64,000 nucleotides of DNA from Vespula vulgaris (GCF_905475345.1 NC_066595.1:7427501-7491500); one strand, 5' to 3'. Positions 1 through 57,586 are shown, numbered from the stretch's first letter. Notes: generated from the sequence alone by a model not told the origin. Translations and numbers: made by a program.

Positions 1-43543
<43,543 letters not shown>

Positions 43544-46500
43544 TATTGAGTTTACGCAATGTATTGTAGAAGGCGGAACGAGCGAATTAAATCTATCTGT
43601 AATGTGTAACCGATAGGAACGTACAGGAACATTCTAACGAAATATATTTATATCTCGTGTTTTTTAAAAGTCCATTCGAACTTGAAGATTTTTTTATAAA
43701 TGAAATATACTTAAGTGACTTTTAATAACAAATACTGCATTATCCGACTATAAAGTTATATAGGTATAGATAATAATTAGTTTCGAATAATCAATAAAAT
43801 GTTTCATCATGTATCTTAAAAAAAAAAATAAAATTAAAAATAAAAAAAAAAAATGAAGAAAAAGGAGGAAAAGAGAAAATATAAAGAAAGAAAAAGAAAA
43901 CGTTCATTTATAAATCGTTCGTTTGAACAAATCGAAAGAACAACTTAATGAATATTAATATCATCGAAGAACGGCAGCTTTATTCAAGGGACGATTAAAG
44001 AGATAAGCGTTGGAAAAAGTGTTGAAACGATGATCATAGCTCGTTTATCGCTCGAATCGTCGTCATCGGCCTTCGGTGCATCAGAAAAGATAACGAAGTA
44101 TCGGGAAAGGCGCTTGCTTTCGAAGGAGAACCTCTTGACATAACTTGACACCGGCGCAGCGGCAGCTGCAAGAATTCACGCGGATGCGAAAGATAACCAC
44201 GTGCATTTCGAACAATACGCTAATCGTTCCATCATTATCATATTGTTTCCGTTTAATAGATCATCTATATATAGGTACATATATATACATGTGTGTGTAT
44301 ATATATGCATCATGCATGTACTCTACATATATAGTTATATATACATAACACTCATATATAAATTGATATATATACTCAGTATATATATATATATCTATAC
44401 ATATATGTTTGTGTGTGTATATATATATATATATATAAAACTTATATAATCTATATAACTTTATATATATATACACAAATATATATACATACATATATAC
44501 AGTGTCTCAATGAAAAGTATCTACCAAAATTATTATGAAAGCTAATGATGAAAATATTTTCGAAAAAATCACTAGATTTTATAATGATCTTATGGACACT
44601 TTGTTGAAACACTTTATATATATTTATTTATTTATTTATTTATTTGAATATTTATTATTTATTATTGCAAATAAAGAAGCACAGCCTTTTAACGTGCGGT
44701 TCGCGTATCACTTACTCGTTAACGAAAAATCGATCGAGCCTTTCTCGAGAACTCTCTCGTGTACATTTCTATGTTTCTACGTTCGGTATGCGAACGATAA
44801 GTCGATTGTTATTTCGAACGTGTTCTACGGTTTACCATCGACACATAGGCTCACGTATGTGGGTACTTGTAATGCGTGACATCATCTCGAAATACGTGCA
44901 GAGAGGAGTTTGACGAGCGAGCGAACGAAGCGAAGGCTCTGCACTTGCAATAACAACGACGAGAACCGCCCAAGGTCTGGCATAAAAATCAAGCGCCATA
45001 GAAGCATAAAACTCGCCGTAATTGACGCCGCCGACGAGTCTTCTCGATGTTTTACGCTTCGACTATTTGAAGATTTACATTTTAGAGAAGACAAGAAAAA
45101 AAAAAAAGAAAAGAGAAAAGAGAAGAAAAAAAAAATATCGAAATATCAACGAAACGATAAACGACACGTAACGCCTTATCGTATTGCAGTTTTCGAACTA
45201 AATAGATAAACTCGGTCCTCATCTTTCGATGAAAACGTAAACACGTAAAAAAGAATCGTAACGAATCACCGACAATGTTTAGAACGAATAGGAAAGAAGA
45301 TCGCGTTATACATTTATGTCGGTTATATATTTATATCACATCTTTTTATCATCATCTTCGTTTGCTCGATGAAACAGCCAAGCAACGATCTATACTTATC
45401 TATTCTTCGCATTTGGATCGTACCACTCTCTCATATTTTACTGTAGGATCTCATCGCCATTTCATTCGTATTAATCTTCACGTTCGAAAAATGTTACGTC
45501 GTAAAAATGCGTGACGCCATTGCATTTTTACAAGAATGTTTGCAATAAAGTATGATATCAAAAACCTCCATTGGTGAGACGAAGCGAACTTGAGGAGATG
45601 TTTTATTTGAAAAGAGAGGAAGAAAGGAATTTGGCATATAGTCGAATACGTCTGCTCTATTTTCGATCTGAAACGCAATAACAAGCTCGATAGCGATTCG
45701 TCTCGATAGAACCAAATATTGTTTTCGTTTACGAAAATCGAAAGATCTATAAGTCGTTTAGCGTTTATCGATTGAAACGAGCTAAATGATATGAATATTT
45801 GCTTCGTCGAAGACAACGAGCATCATTGATTTACTTCGATGGATTTCTTTTTTTTTTCTTCTTTTAATTTAGAAACAGTTTAGCCTTGAAAAAAGAAAAG
45901 AAAGAAAAAGAAAAAGGAACGAAACTGCTTCGTTCGTAACGTTTGTCGGTAACGTTCGCTACGATACACTTGCCGTTTAACAAAATACAGTGGGCTGCTT
46001 TGTCTTTCTTTTACCCGACCTACTTTTCTTGTTTTTCAACGATCTACCTAGTTAGAAGAAGCTTAGAAAGAGATATAGAGTATCGAGTGATAAATGAAAG
46101 CTTTGCTAAGCGAACTCGATCGTTGTATACTCGATCACTAAAAGGATAATTCTTCATTGCTCGTCTACTCATCGAATCGTTTATTCATATACTTCTTTTC
46201 AAATTCGAACGAGCGAAGAAAAAGATTTTACCAAGGGAAAATTGTTTATCGAACGAACCGGAAGCTCTCTTAGCATTATGTATAAAAGACATTTCTTCAA
46301 TGTTATAGTCGATCTTTCAACGACTCTTGCAGTCAAGTACGATAGCAAGGCGTTTGACCCCACGATATGTCGCGGCTGGACTATAATCCGGTAGGATGAC
46401 GTAGCTGCCATAACTTTTGATGCGCGTTATTCAACGACATTATACCAAGCTGAAGGGGACGAAAAGAGAGAGAGAGGGGGGGGGGGGAAGTATAGGGAAT

Positions 46501-46742
46501 ACAACGCACGCGCATATTTTATGGGTATGTGACAAATCTTCAATTACGATTACCAGATACGAGACAACTAGTCCTCCCGACTAAGTATGTATTTTTCTGA
46601 ATCGATAAACGCATCGTTATTGACGCGTATCAGCGTCCACTTCGAAATAAAAACGTCGTTCGAGAATCGCTCGAAATTTATAAAGCCGTTAATAGCGTGA
46701 ATCTATCCTCAGTCACGTCCAAATAAGTAAATATCAGTACAA

Positions 46743-46768
46743 GTGTCAACGGGGACGATCGTTGACAC
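46743..46768. repeat. Perfect 9-bp palindrome with 8-nt spacer
   Basis: GTGTCAACG at 46743-46751 and CGTTGACAC at 46760-46768. It lies in non-repetitive sequence. Confidence 0.85.
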
Positions 46769-47265
46769 ATTTACCGATCGCGAGGGTTGGACGAACGATT
46801 ATTGTGACTGACCCTTCGAACTCTTATCGAATTTCTCTCTACTCTCTTACGATTATCGCTATCTGTGAAACGTCAGACGTGAACAAAAAAAAAAAAATAG
46901 AAAGAAAAGAAAAAAGAAAAAATTAAAAGACAAAATAAAAAGGTCTATGAGCTTGGCCGTTATTAACCAATTATCGAGGTCCCTTCTAGCTTATCGTTTA
47001 TCGTGCGAAAAAAACGAAATTTCGTCTTTCTCTTTCTCTCTCTCTCTCTCTCTTTCTTTGTTTTGTAAAAAAAAAGAGTGCAAAAAATGCAGTTTGCTTT
47101 AACTCGCTTGTCTCCATTTTATCATCACGAGCCTCGAATAAATCATTGAACCCAGGCGTGATAAGAGCTAGCATACGATACAGGCAAATTCTAGACTTTT
47201 TTTCACTCTTTTCCCAATTGGAAGACATCGATTCTGACTGCTAGACTAATTCTACGTTTTTCTTT

Positions 47266-47310
<45 letters not shown>

Positions 47311-48226
47311 TGTCTCTCTTTCTCTTTCTCTACCCATCGTAATCGATTCGCGCAATTAGCATGCAATCGAAGCAAGACTAACGTCAATTTCGTTAGTCAT
47401 CCGTTTCCGAGCTTTCCCTCGCTCCTCCATTTCTTTCTCCTTCTTTCATATTTATCTCCCCCATTCTTCAATATTTCCTTCCTTATCACGACTATACGCA
47501 AAAATATAGGATAGAGTTGGTGTATTAATGGTGGAGAAAAAAAGTAAAGAAAAGAAGAAGAAGAAGAAAAAAAGAGAGAAAAGTAGAAAAAGAAAATAGA
47601 ATCAGAGTCGGCCAATGAACGCAACCCGGTTTAAGTGCAACGTTCAAACTTATTTTACGCGTGCCTGTTTTACTCACGATATCTTGGAATTTAAAAAAAA
47701 AAGAAAAGAAGAAGAGAAAAAAAAACAATTATTGTTACTGTCCAAAAGAAGAGAGACAAGATTAATAAAACTCGAATCTTAATGAACGGAAAGAAACATT
47801 TTAAAAGTAACGTTGCTACCAACTTGGACGTTGATCGTTTTTATTAAAAATTATCGTATTTTATCATAGAGATCATAAAAAAAAAAAGAAAAACGAATAG
47901 AACTTTGTACTCACGTCAATTAAGTGTTCGTTAAATGAGAAATGTAGAACGCGTCACATAGTCTACTAGCCTAACAATCTACCTCTCGCCCCTCTTATTG
48001 ATTTTATTATCTGTCAGACACAAATCAGTTGTAAACTAGAGGAAAAAAAGAGAGGGGGCAGAGAGAGAGAGGGAGTTTACGAGATCGTTAAGTTATTTCT
48101 AAGGAATGCCAGAATACTTGGAAAATCAAGTTGATTCTCGAATCGGACGACACGTGGAAAAGATTTGCCGACCGGCCGGCGCCGTGCCCGAATTCTTCTT
48201 CTTCCTCTTCCTCTTTCTCATTTTTA

Positions 48227-48514
48227 ATAGATCGCGAAATATTTGTTAAACGCCACGTGAGTCTCACGCAAAAGACACGTCGTTTTCGCGTGTATCTTTT
48301 CTAAACGATTGTTTACTTAATCCACCTTTGCCGGAACGGGGTTCGATCTCCCATTCTCCGCAGTCGCGTAACACACATTCGCGATGAATAGTTCCTGACG
48401 ATTTTGGCAATGCTCCACCGAATCACGCGTAAATTCCGCATCGTTACCGGCTCCAAAGTTGATTTCATTGCTTGTTACATGCACCGTTACGCTCGATTGG
48501 CTCGTCGACGGACC
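48227..48514 (-). pseudogene. Coding-like stretch with one in-frame stop
   Basis: The minus frame is open for 65 codons (48514-48320), then TAA, then 30 more codons to TAA at 48226. Composition is balanced and protein-like (VTSNEINFGAGNDAEFTRDS, HCQNRQELFIANVCYATAEN). No convincing acceptor or donor flanks it. An alternative frame has an ATG at 48518 with a 17-codon ORF. It may be a relic, a regulatory block with raised GC, or part of an unrecognised gene. Confidence 0.22.
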
Positions 48515-50081
48515 TCATCTTGAACGTGAAAATTACGAGTCTGGTATAATTTTATTTCACGTGCCAAATACTTGCCTAATGTATCGTTAATTTCAAATTT
48601 AAAATAGAAAAAAACGAGAAGAAGAAAGGAAAAGAAAGAAAAAAGAGAGAGAGAGAGAGAGAGAAACAAGAAAAAAAAACAAACGATTTTCTCGTAAGAT
48701 CTTACAAACTTTTTATCCTAACGTAATTTACGATCAATAAAAATATCAAGATTGCCGTGCCCATTTAACTGAACGTTCCTTGATGTAGTAATTAATAAGA
48801 TATAACATTTTTTTCTTGAGAACGACGGAATGAAAATGAACGGACGTATCTACTTGTCATTATTTAAGTTTAAACCGTTACCACCTTCTATCTTTCCTTT
48901 TCATCTTTTTTCTGGTTTTCCTTTTCTTTCCTTTTTTTCTTTCATTAAAACCTTTATTTCCATAGAATCAAATATGTAGACACGTTGATTCTTTCGGTTT
49001 TTTGAAACTTTCTTCGCGCCTTTTACCAGTCGACCTCGAGTAGAACCTTTCGACGATGGTTTATCCTTGACTCGTCTGACGAAAACAGCTATTAAAAGTT
49101 TCGCGTCTTTTACTTCCTCCTCCTCCTCCTCCTCCTCCCTCTCCCCCTCTTCTCCTCTTCTTTACGCGTCTCCATTTTTGCGCATCGCGTGTTCGATAGC
49201 ACGATCTTTACCTTTCTGGTACTTTGGCGCCATTCTGTTAAGCGCATGCGCAAAAGACTCGAAAATTCGACGACGAAAGAAAGAAATGTTAAACTCTTAC
49301 AAACCAGATTAATTTTCATAATTATTCTCTACAAATGAAGGAAAGAAAAAAGAAAAGAAGTAAGTTAGAAAATGAGAGTATTCGAAAGAAACACGAAGTT
49401 GAGACGTGATGCACGTCTATGTTGATAAATATTTAAACAAAGATGCGATATGTCATTCGACGTTGTACTTTGTCTAGAAATTATCAGAACGAGAGGTAAG
49501 AAAATTCGATTAACATTTTGTTGTTATTATCCCGATTTAACGTTTAGAATTTCTTAATAAAAGTACAGATGAAAATATTTATTAATCGACGAGTATACTT
49601 CGTTCGTTTAAAATTATAAATCATCAATTCAATACGAGATCGATCTACGTTTACCTTTTCAAAGAAATTTCGAATTATATTTACTATATTATATCTAGTA
49701 AATACTTTAAGATCATCTCACGCTCTTTGTTACGTATTTATATATATATAAAAAAAAAAAGAAATAGTCACATACGAGTGTTCCAAAAAAAAAAAGAGAA
49801 AGAAAAAGAAACGTTTTCATATCCTTTCTCGTAAAATTTTATTCGACCTTCCCCCTCTTCTACGTAATAGACTCAGCAAATTATATAACCGAATGCGTGA
49901 ATCTTATCTTCGGCGCGTTCAATGATAATATCTTTCGATTGGTAAGTTAATTATTTATTGCCGTTATGCATATCGTAGATATGTATTAGTAGATGATATA
50001 TAGTTACATGGTATGTGTATAAGTATATTCGATAAAAATCTATATATATACATGTCTGTATATATATACGTGCGTGTATGT

Positions 50082-50122
50082 ATATATACATACATATATA
50101 CATACATACGTACATACATACA

Positions 50123-50181
<59 letters not shown>
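50082..50181. repeat. (CATA)n-(TA)n compound microsatellite
   Basis: CATA units at 50096-50150 followed by TA to 50181. Confidence 0.93.
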
Positions 50182-50184
<3 letters not shown>

Positions 50185-50522
50185 TAGAGATTTTAATTCT
50201 GTTTATTAAAAGTCAACGACGCTCGACGGCACATCACCCTAGTGCTCCTCGAGGTCAGTTTTGCACACGCACACAAACGTATACATACATAGACGCATAC
50301 TGTCACATGTTCCCATAAAGAACTGCTATCGTGATCGTGCGTATTTGTTTCTCGCCTAGCGTATCCGTTTACCAGAGCGCACGATGCCTAGAAAAATAGG
50401 GGCGTGCGAATAATCGTGCTTGCCCTGCCACGTGTCTATTTATATCGTTGTTAATTTAATCACGCTTATTCGGAACAGACAGCGTGTATGTGTGTGCGTA
50501 CGAAAAAAAGAAAGAAAGAAAG

Positions 50523-50601
<79 letters not shown>

Positions 50602-50640
50602 AAGATAGATAGATAGACAGATAGAGAGAGAGAGAGAGAA
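50523..50640. repeat. (GATA)n tetranucleotide repeat followed by (GA)n
   Basis: About 25 GATA units, lightly interrupted near the end, then GA. Confidence 0.95.
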
Positions 50641-50974
50641 AGAGAAGCACTTATCCGGCGTGCCTAAAACTTCTTAGCAACGGTTCTTCCGTCGTACGGA
50701 TGACAAAATTGACCTAATCTATCGATCTATAAATTTTTCTTTCCCAACTTTTATTACTCTTTTCAATGTTAAAAAGATAGAAAGAGAAAGAGAAAGAAGA
50801 ACAGAGAGAAAGAGATAGAGAGAGAGAGAGAGAGAGAGAAATACTCGGTAAGCACGAATAAAGATCGAATGCGTTTTCATTGCGCAAATCGTGTTCTATT
50901 TATTAATAGCAGCCGCGATTTGGCAACCACTGTTGTTTACCAAGATCGACCATATACGGTCGGCCGATGTGTAT

Positions 50975-51002
50975 GCGCGAACGCGCGCGCGAGCGTTCGC
51001 GC
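50975..51002. repeat. GC-rich 10-bp palindrome with 8-nt spacer
   Basis: GCGCGAACGC at 50975-50984 and GCGTTCGCGC at 50993-51002, separated by GCGCGCGA. This is unusually CpG-rich for the window. Confidence 0.85.
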
Positions 51003-51083
51003 TCGTGGCAGAGAGAAAACACGCGTGCGCTCGCTATTACGGAATTATTAATGTGTCGTACGAGTGTAGATCGTCCGTGTTTG

Positions 51084-51140
<57 letters not shown>

Positions 51141-51539
51141 TATTGGCGGCAACGAGCTCATCCAGTGACCATGTTTTTTATTTCTTTTTTATATGCGTGC
51201 ATGTGCGTGCGTGCGTGAGTGTTTTCTTCTTCCTCTTCTTCTTCTTTTTTTAATCGACAAAATTTCGATCAGGAACGATTCGACGTACGATTATTTCGAA
51301 TCGGTACGAAATTTTCCTCTTTCTCGTTGTTTGTCGCCATTTGCCGCCATTGCATTAAAAAAATCTTTCACAGAGTAGATTGCGATATTGACTTAGAGTT
51401 ATCGGTAACACACCTCTACATTACCGCGAGTTTGCACAAGAAATAACGTAGCGTTCGGGTGCACGATAACAAATCTTCAAATCGCGAGAGTAGGATCGTT
51501 TTATTACGTTCGACGACAATGAAGTAAGAATACAAAATT

Positions 51540-51574
<35 letters not shown>

Positions 51575-52966
51575 CAGCGTGTATTTAGAACGTTTGATTG
51601 ATTTATTTTGAATGGTAAGTTGCATAAATCTTTTGAAGGACCCCTTACTTACTTATTTATATATATATATATATATATGTATATATACTTATTTCTTTAT
51701 CCATCTATCTTCCTTCATTCTCAACAATAATCGGAATAATATTAAGTCCGTGATCTACGTTTTGCACGAGTGTTTCACGAGACGAGAAGTCTACACGGCG
51801 CTGTTTCGTAGAGAACGTCCGTTCAAATTCGAATATGCGAATGCGAATTCCATTCTGTTTACAAGTAATATCTGGCAAGCTGACTAGGAGAGATCTCGTC
51901 GTTACCGTTGACACAGATATTTTCTTAATCTCTAAATGTACCTACGAGAGTAGCTTAAAGAAAACCTTCCCTTATAGACTCCGCCTATTGCAACCAATTT
52001 CATATTTAAACTCGAATTGCGGCATCGTTTTTCTTCGGGTCGTGCAACTTTGTTACGAGTAAATAGGCACGTGCTAGTTCGTTCGTTCGTTTCTTCGTTC
52101 GTTTCTTCGTTCGTTCGTTCGTTCGAGGAAAGTGAGGCCTGCCAAAAGGCATTAACCCAAATCCTTCTAATCTCTCGGAAAAGATTGCTACCTCTGCTCC
52201 GTTTGCGTTCGTTCGATTCAACCCGATTCGACTTAACTTAACTTAAGTTAACGGAGACGTACGAACGATCGACGACCTCATTGGCTACGTTTCTTTACAC
52301 CTGCAAATACAAAAATTGCTCTCTCTCTCTCTCTCTCTCTCCCACCCTCTATCTCTCTTTATCTATCTATCTATCTATCTGTCTATCTGTCTATCTGTCT
52401 ATCTATCTATTTCTTTTTTTCTTTCTTTCTCTTTCTCTGTCGTTGTTTCCCGATGCCACTGCACCTGCCGGAATGTTCGTTCCTCTACGAGACGGAATAC
52501 TAACGCGTTAAATAAAGTCGACCGAGATTTCCCTCCCCCTCCCCCTTTCCCTTCCAACTCTTCACCCTCTCACCCTCTCTTCACGTCCCGTCAGAAACAT
52601 TTTTCTTCGCATTATCGCGAGAAAGGAGAAGCAAATTCGTCGAAAGCACTGCGAAGAAATGCAATGGATGAAACACGTGGTTCAACGACCGAGTCGAGCG
52701 ACTAATGAATTACTTCGGTGGAACCGAAGAAAATTATTCCGTAGGTTGCGTTGCGTAATCCACCTAAGAAGTATTGCGATTCCCCGCGCACGCTCCTTCG
52801 GGATCGACGAGATCAAGCTGGCTGGCCTGCGTCTCGAGCTCGAACGATGAATATGAAGGAGAAAGATGACGAAACTGTGCCGAGAAATACGATAAAGATC
52901 TTTCACGCAGTTCTTATGATTCTGGCTATTATTCAAAAGTTTGCGCGTATGGAACTTTGAGGAAGT

Positions 52967-52971
<5 letters not shown>

Positions 52972-53025
<54 letters not shown>
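52972..53025. repeat. (CT)n microsatellite
   Basis: About 52 bp of CT, just left of the micro-exon region. Confidence 0.95.
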
Positions 53026-53027
<2 letters not shown>

Positions 53028-53334
53028 CCTCTCTATTTTTTTTTATTTTATATATATATATATTTTTTTTTTTACGAAAATGATCTCCGAATTCGTTTCG
53101 ACGTGCTCACTATTTCGCGACAAAGTACGATATAGATTTTCCTGATTCCAAATAGTTGCAAATTCTTGGCATTAGATCCCCCCCTAAACATCAAAATAAA
53201 TCGGTTAAAGAGGGCGGCATCTGGCGGACCGCCAAGCAAAACATTTTCGAATTTCGCTTACCAGTTCGAACATCACCGAACGCTCATTGTACATCCAAAA
53301 TGACATCCGTTCGTTATTTTTGGAGTGGACTCAC

Positions 53335-53364
53335 CTTTTCATCGAGGTTGTTCAGATCCGGCAA
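53335..53364 (-). CDS. 30-bp micro-exon, gene uncertain
   Basis: The acceptor TTTGCATTTCAG (ending 53365) and donor GTGAGT (beginning 53334) are both close to consensus and enclose exactly 10 codons: LPDLNNLDEK. Only phase 0 is open; the other two frames hit TGA. It could join the phase-0 donor at 58103 (after CDVE) to the phase-0 acceptor of sestrin exon 2 or 3, giving a longer alternative sestrin N-terminus, or belong to another transcript. There is no homology evidence; the support is the splice-site pair and phase. Confidence 0.42.
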
Positions 53365-54473
53365 CTGAAATGCAAAACAATGTTATCGCATTAATATCAA
53401 TTCGAATATTCCATATAAGGTAATATCGTATTATCTTAAGCTCGATCGTAAATCTTTCATTTCCCCGAGAGAAACGCGTATTCCGATTGGAATAAGAACG
53501 AGCTATTACGAGACTACGGTCCAGATCAATTTTATCTTATCGTTCGACCTAAATTACTAGTTACTTTTAATTGAATAGAACGAAATGCTTGGTAAAAAAA
53601 AAAAGGTAATACAATAGCACTCGTGATTATACGTTTCTAGAAAATTAATAAAGTACAATCCAGAATATCGTGTATCGCGCACGAGGATGAGTAATTTAAT
53701 AATAAAGAAATGATTTCGAATGAACGAACCTGTTATCTTTGAAAATTTAATTGTTTATGTATTCTCTATTGTCTCAGATTCGATTCAAAAAGTTATAATC
53801 TCGAAAAATTATTACTTATGTCACTTTGCATATTTCCACAAAAAAAAAAAAAAAAAAAAAAAAACTATATTACAAGTATATGATTATCGTTAAACTTGCC
53901 TTTACAATCGAACGTAATCGAAATTTAAGAGACGGATAAGAGACGGATAAACAAAACGGATCGTTCTATCTTGTCGACGTTTCATCGAAAACTGCGATCA
54001 TTTTATACCGTCAACTTGACTAAGTCGTTAAGCATCGATTATCATATCATATTGATATTCGAAATTAAAATTTGTGTTTCGAATCGCGAAGAAAAAAAGA
54101 AAGGGAAAAAAGAAAAAAAAAGAAAGAAAAAGAAAAAGATAAAAAAGGATCGCATCTCTGATAAACTCATCGAGATTTTTACGAGAACATCTGTTTGCAA
54201 TATTCGTGGAAAAAAAAAAAAAAAGAAAATATTTATTGTAACGCTTCCGTATTACGATCTTCTTTCTTTTCCATTTTACTACCAAGATTCGACTCGATAG
54301 TTCGACGAGAGCGCCGCCAATCCTCTGATCTATGAACTTCCAATCGCTAGGAGCAAAAAACTTATCCTGTTTTATCGGTTGAAAAATGTTGATAATGTAG
54401 AGAACAATTTTATCGCGCGTGATTACTCCTCCGGAAGATGTCCTGCCATGCTTCTAAGCTTTTTCTCGAGTAG

Positions 54474-54513
54474 GCAGATTGAAGGAAATTGAAGGCAATT
54501 TGTATCAATCTGC
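54474..54513. repeat. Inverted repeat, 9-bp stem
   Basis: GCAGATTGA at 54474-54482 and TCAATCTGC at 54505-54513, with a 22-nt loop that contains ATTGAAGG, also present across the stem edge. Confidence 0.7.
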
Positions 54514-55801
54514 TGTCCTGTCAGAATAATATACTCTCCTCGAGTATAGCGTGCTAGTGTCAATTTAACGCCCGATGTGTCGGCCCGTCTAATTAACCTT
54601 CGTTATTGTCGTTGGGTATCACATAAGAGGGAATTTCCGTGACACGAAACAAAAAGTACATGGCTTCTCATTTTCCATGACCCCCATTTCCGCAAGAGAT
54701 TCAAAAACGAATAAATGAAAATGAGAAAATAACGAAAGCTTTCACTGTTCTTTTTTTTTTTTTGCAACCCGATGTTGAATCGTCTTCGATTGTCTCGTTT
54801 AAAAATTATCATTAAAGAATCCTTTTACAAATTCATTCGTCTTCTTTAAAATCCCGTAATGATAAAAAAAAAAAAAGAAATTTACAAAGGTCTGCCATCG
54901 CGAGGAAGATTTTATCATATCGATTACCACAAGTTCACTACCGAAAGGTATTCGGTAATTAAGGAATTTTCAATAACGAATCGTAATTAGGTTAATATCA
55001 ATTTTATCGCTCTCCGGTGTCGCGTTTACCATTCATTATTACTTTAGCCGTTCCATTCATGGATCGTAAACTAACGTGTCTAATTTATAAAATTTGTATA
55101 AAAAAAGGAAAGAAAAATAGAAAAAAAAGAGAAAAAAAGAAAAGTAGATACGACAGAACAAATCAAAAATAGGTCCATGACTTTCTTGCAACGATCGTAT
55201 TTCGAAGTTCACGTTTCTAGTTTACCTCGATCCGAATTAGAAAATACGATAGCCGAGGTATAAAAGCGTGACTCACGCGACCTACGAAGCTTCTCGTGAT
55301 AATTAAATCCGATACGTTTTCAACGAAGTTAAAACTTCGTGTTCTCGATTGAAATTAAAAGAAGTTCCGGTGATTTTTCCTGCTAACAAAACGTCGGAAA
55401 AGTTACCTTCAAAAAATGTTAACGTAACGATTATCTCGTAATAATATGGAAATTATTTTAGCATTTACGATAACATTTAAAGGCCACGGTATACAAAGCG
55501 TTACTGTTTTAAGGAGAATGGATCAATATATATATTACCTTGGAGACAGTCTCTACGAGACGCCTCGATAACGTATCTACGCAAACGTAACTACTTACGT
55601 AAATTTACGTTCACGTTACGATGAAGAACATACCTTTTTAATTAAAAGATTCAAATTGAAGGTAATAATCATAAATACATTCGCTAACAATTCGCCTTCT
55701 AATTTTATTAAAAATATAAACAAATAATTATAGTTATATATTACAAATCGTACGATCGCGTCCTTCGAGATTCCTTAATAATCAGTCGTGGAAATTATGG
55801 T

Positions 55802-55802
<1 letters not shown>

Positions 55803-55851
<49 letters not shown>

Positions 55852-55857
55852 TATATA
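55803..55857. repeat. (ACATAT)n hexanucleotide repeat
   Basis: About eight perfect ACATAT units ending in TA. Confidence 0.95.
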
Positions 55858-56543
55858 ATAGAAGGTGCCACGCATATGTATTCACGCATACATACTATCA
55901 ATACTAGTTTCCTATTTTCTTTTCTTTATATATATTCCTTCGAGAACGTCTTACGGTTTTATACGAACGGGACCGGTTGCACTCGTTCGATTATCAAGAG
56001 ATCTAAAACGCTTATATTCGTGTCGATTCATGTATTGAAAACTTTTGAATACGCAACTAGCAAAATATCTTTAATGTTTGTCCCAAACGATAAAATGTTT
56101 AAAAGGAACAAGAAGAAGGGAAAAAAAAGAAAAGAAAAAGAAAAACAAAAAGAAAAAACGAGGGAAAAAGTTAAGAAGCAATAAAACGTTACGATAACGG
56201 AAAACGACGAAGGCGGAAGAAAGGAACGAGCTGCAAAACGCATCGCGATGCGTTTTCTTAAAAATACGAAGAAAAGGGGAGTATAGAAAGCGCATACATC
56301 CGATCTACGCTCAAACTTATTCAAATTTATACGATCGAAAGGCAAAAGACGCAAGCACAAAGGAAAGTTTGCCTGTAAGATATAACGTAAAGAACGAGTT
56401 CGAAGACCTACTCTCATCTTTGCTATCACGTACCATGGATTTTATGACTAACCCTAAAAAGCTATCATAAAACAAAAGTCATGTTAATATTCAGTGAAAT
56501 TTCAATCTCTTTGAGCATACTTATAGATTCTTGTTTTCTTTTT

Positions 56544-56589
<46 letters not shown>

Positions 56590-57583
56590 CAATAAAATAT
56601 ATAATATATAATATATATATATATAAGATCAAAATTTCGAAAATAAGAATGATTATTATTTATTAAGATTATTAATGTAAGAATTATGGAAATAAATTAT
56701 ATCGATTGCAAATAATATCGTGATAATGATAAGGAATAAATTAATTTCTATTTAACAAATCTTATATTATATCTCTTAAAAATTCATTTGTAATGATTCA
56801 AATTCCAAACGTACTCTTTTTGATTTATTTTGAGAAGAACTTTCCGAAAATATAAACTGCTCGATACTCGTCCAATTCCTTTTAGTATTTCTCCGATGAC
56901 TCCTTTCCATTTCCTCTTCTTCGCTACTTCACCGTCGTCAAAACTAAATCAAACAGTCTCGTTCGTACTTCAGATCTTGAAACGATCGTCGAACTGTTCT
57001 TAGTTGAATAGACTCGATACATTAGTCTCTCCAAGACGGGACTTTGAACTCTGTTAAAACAACTAAAATGACTAATCTTTATAGGGAACTTGAAAATAAA
57101 AGGAAAGATCAATGAAAGTCAATATTCTTTGTCTTGCCTCTCGATAACAACCTCATTGACTCTAATAACGTTCTCGATCAACACGCTCATAGCCTAGTAA
57201 TATATATAATAGTCAATAATAACGTATCCAAATAGTTTCACATCGATAATAAAAGGTTTACTAACGATCTACCTTATATTATCTTATTCTAAATACATTA
57301 ATGATCACCTGTACGTATCATACAGATACATGACCATAATGTTTTCTTTTTATACGATAAAACAAGAACGTTTGAAAACGAAACATCAATCGTTTCTTAA
57401 CGTTTATGAAAATGCCATTAGTACATTATTATTAACTATCTATATACAACATAATACATCCCTTTCAATGGGAAATCATTCTCTTTTATTCTAATAACAT
57501 TCAACTCGAGTAAAGCATTTTATTATTTTATTACTCTTATTAATTTCAAAAGAGAATTTCTTTGGTGTTCGAAACTATGAAAC

Positions 57584-57586
<3 letters not shown>

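Larger units (their letters stand above)
43544..53334. other. Upstream region between first sestrin coding exon and micro-exon
   Basis: AT-rich, with TA repeats at 44350-44480, a possible transposon-end-like sequence at 44501-44527 and a short palindrome at 46743-46768. A coding-like stretch lies at 48227-48514. Further on come CATA/TA repeats at 50082-50181, (GATA)n at 50523-50623, a GC-rich palindrome at 50975-51002 and CTAT/CT repeats at 52320-52440 and 52972-53025. No secure gene is visible. Confidence 0.5.

Noticed and set aside
48330..48370. GGGGTTCGATCTCCC resembling a tRNA T-arm
   Set aside because: No A-box, no acceptor stem and poor T-stem pairing.
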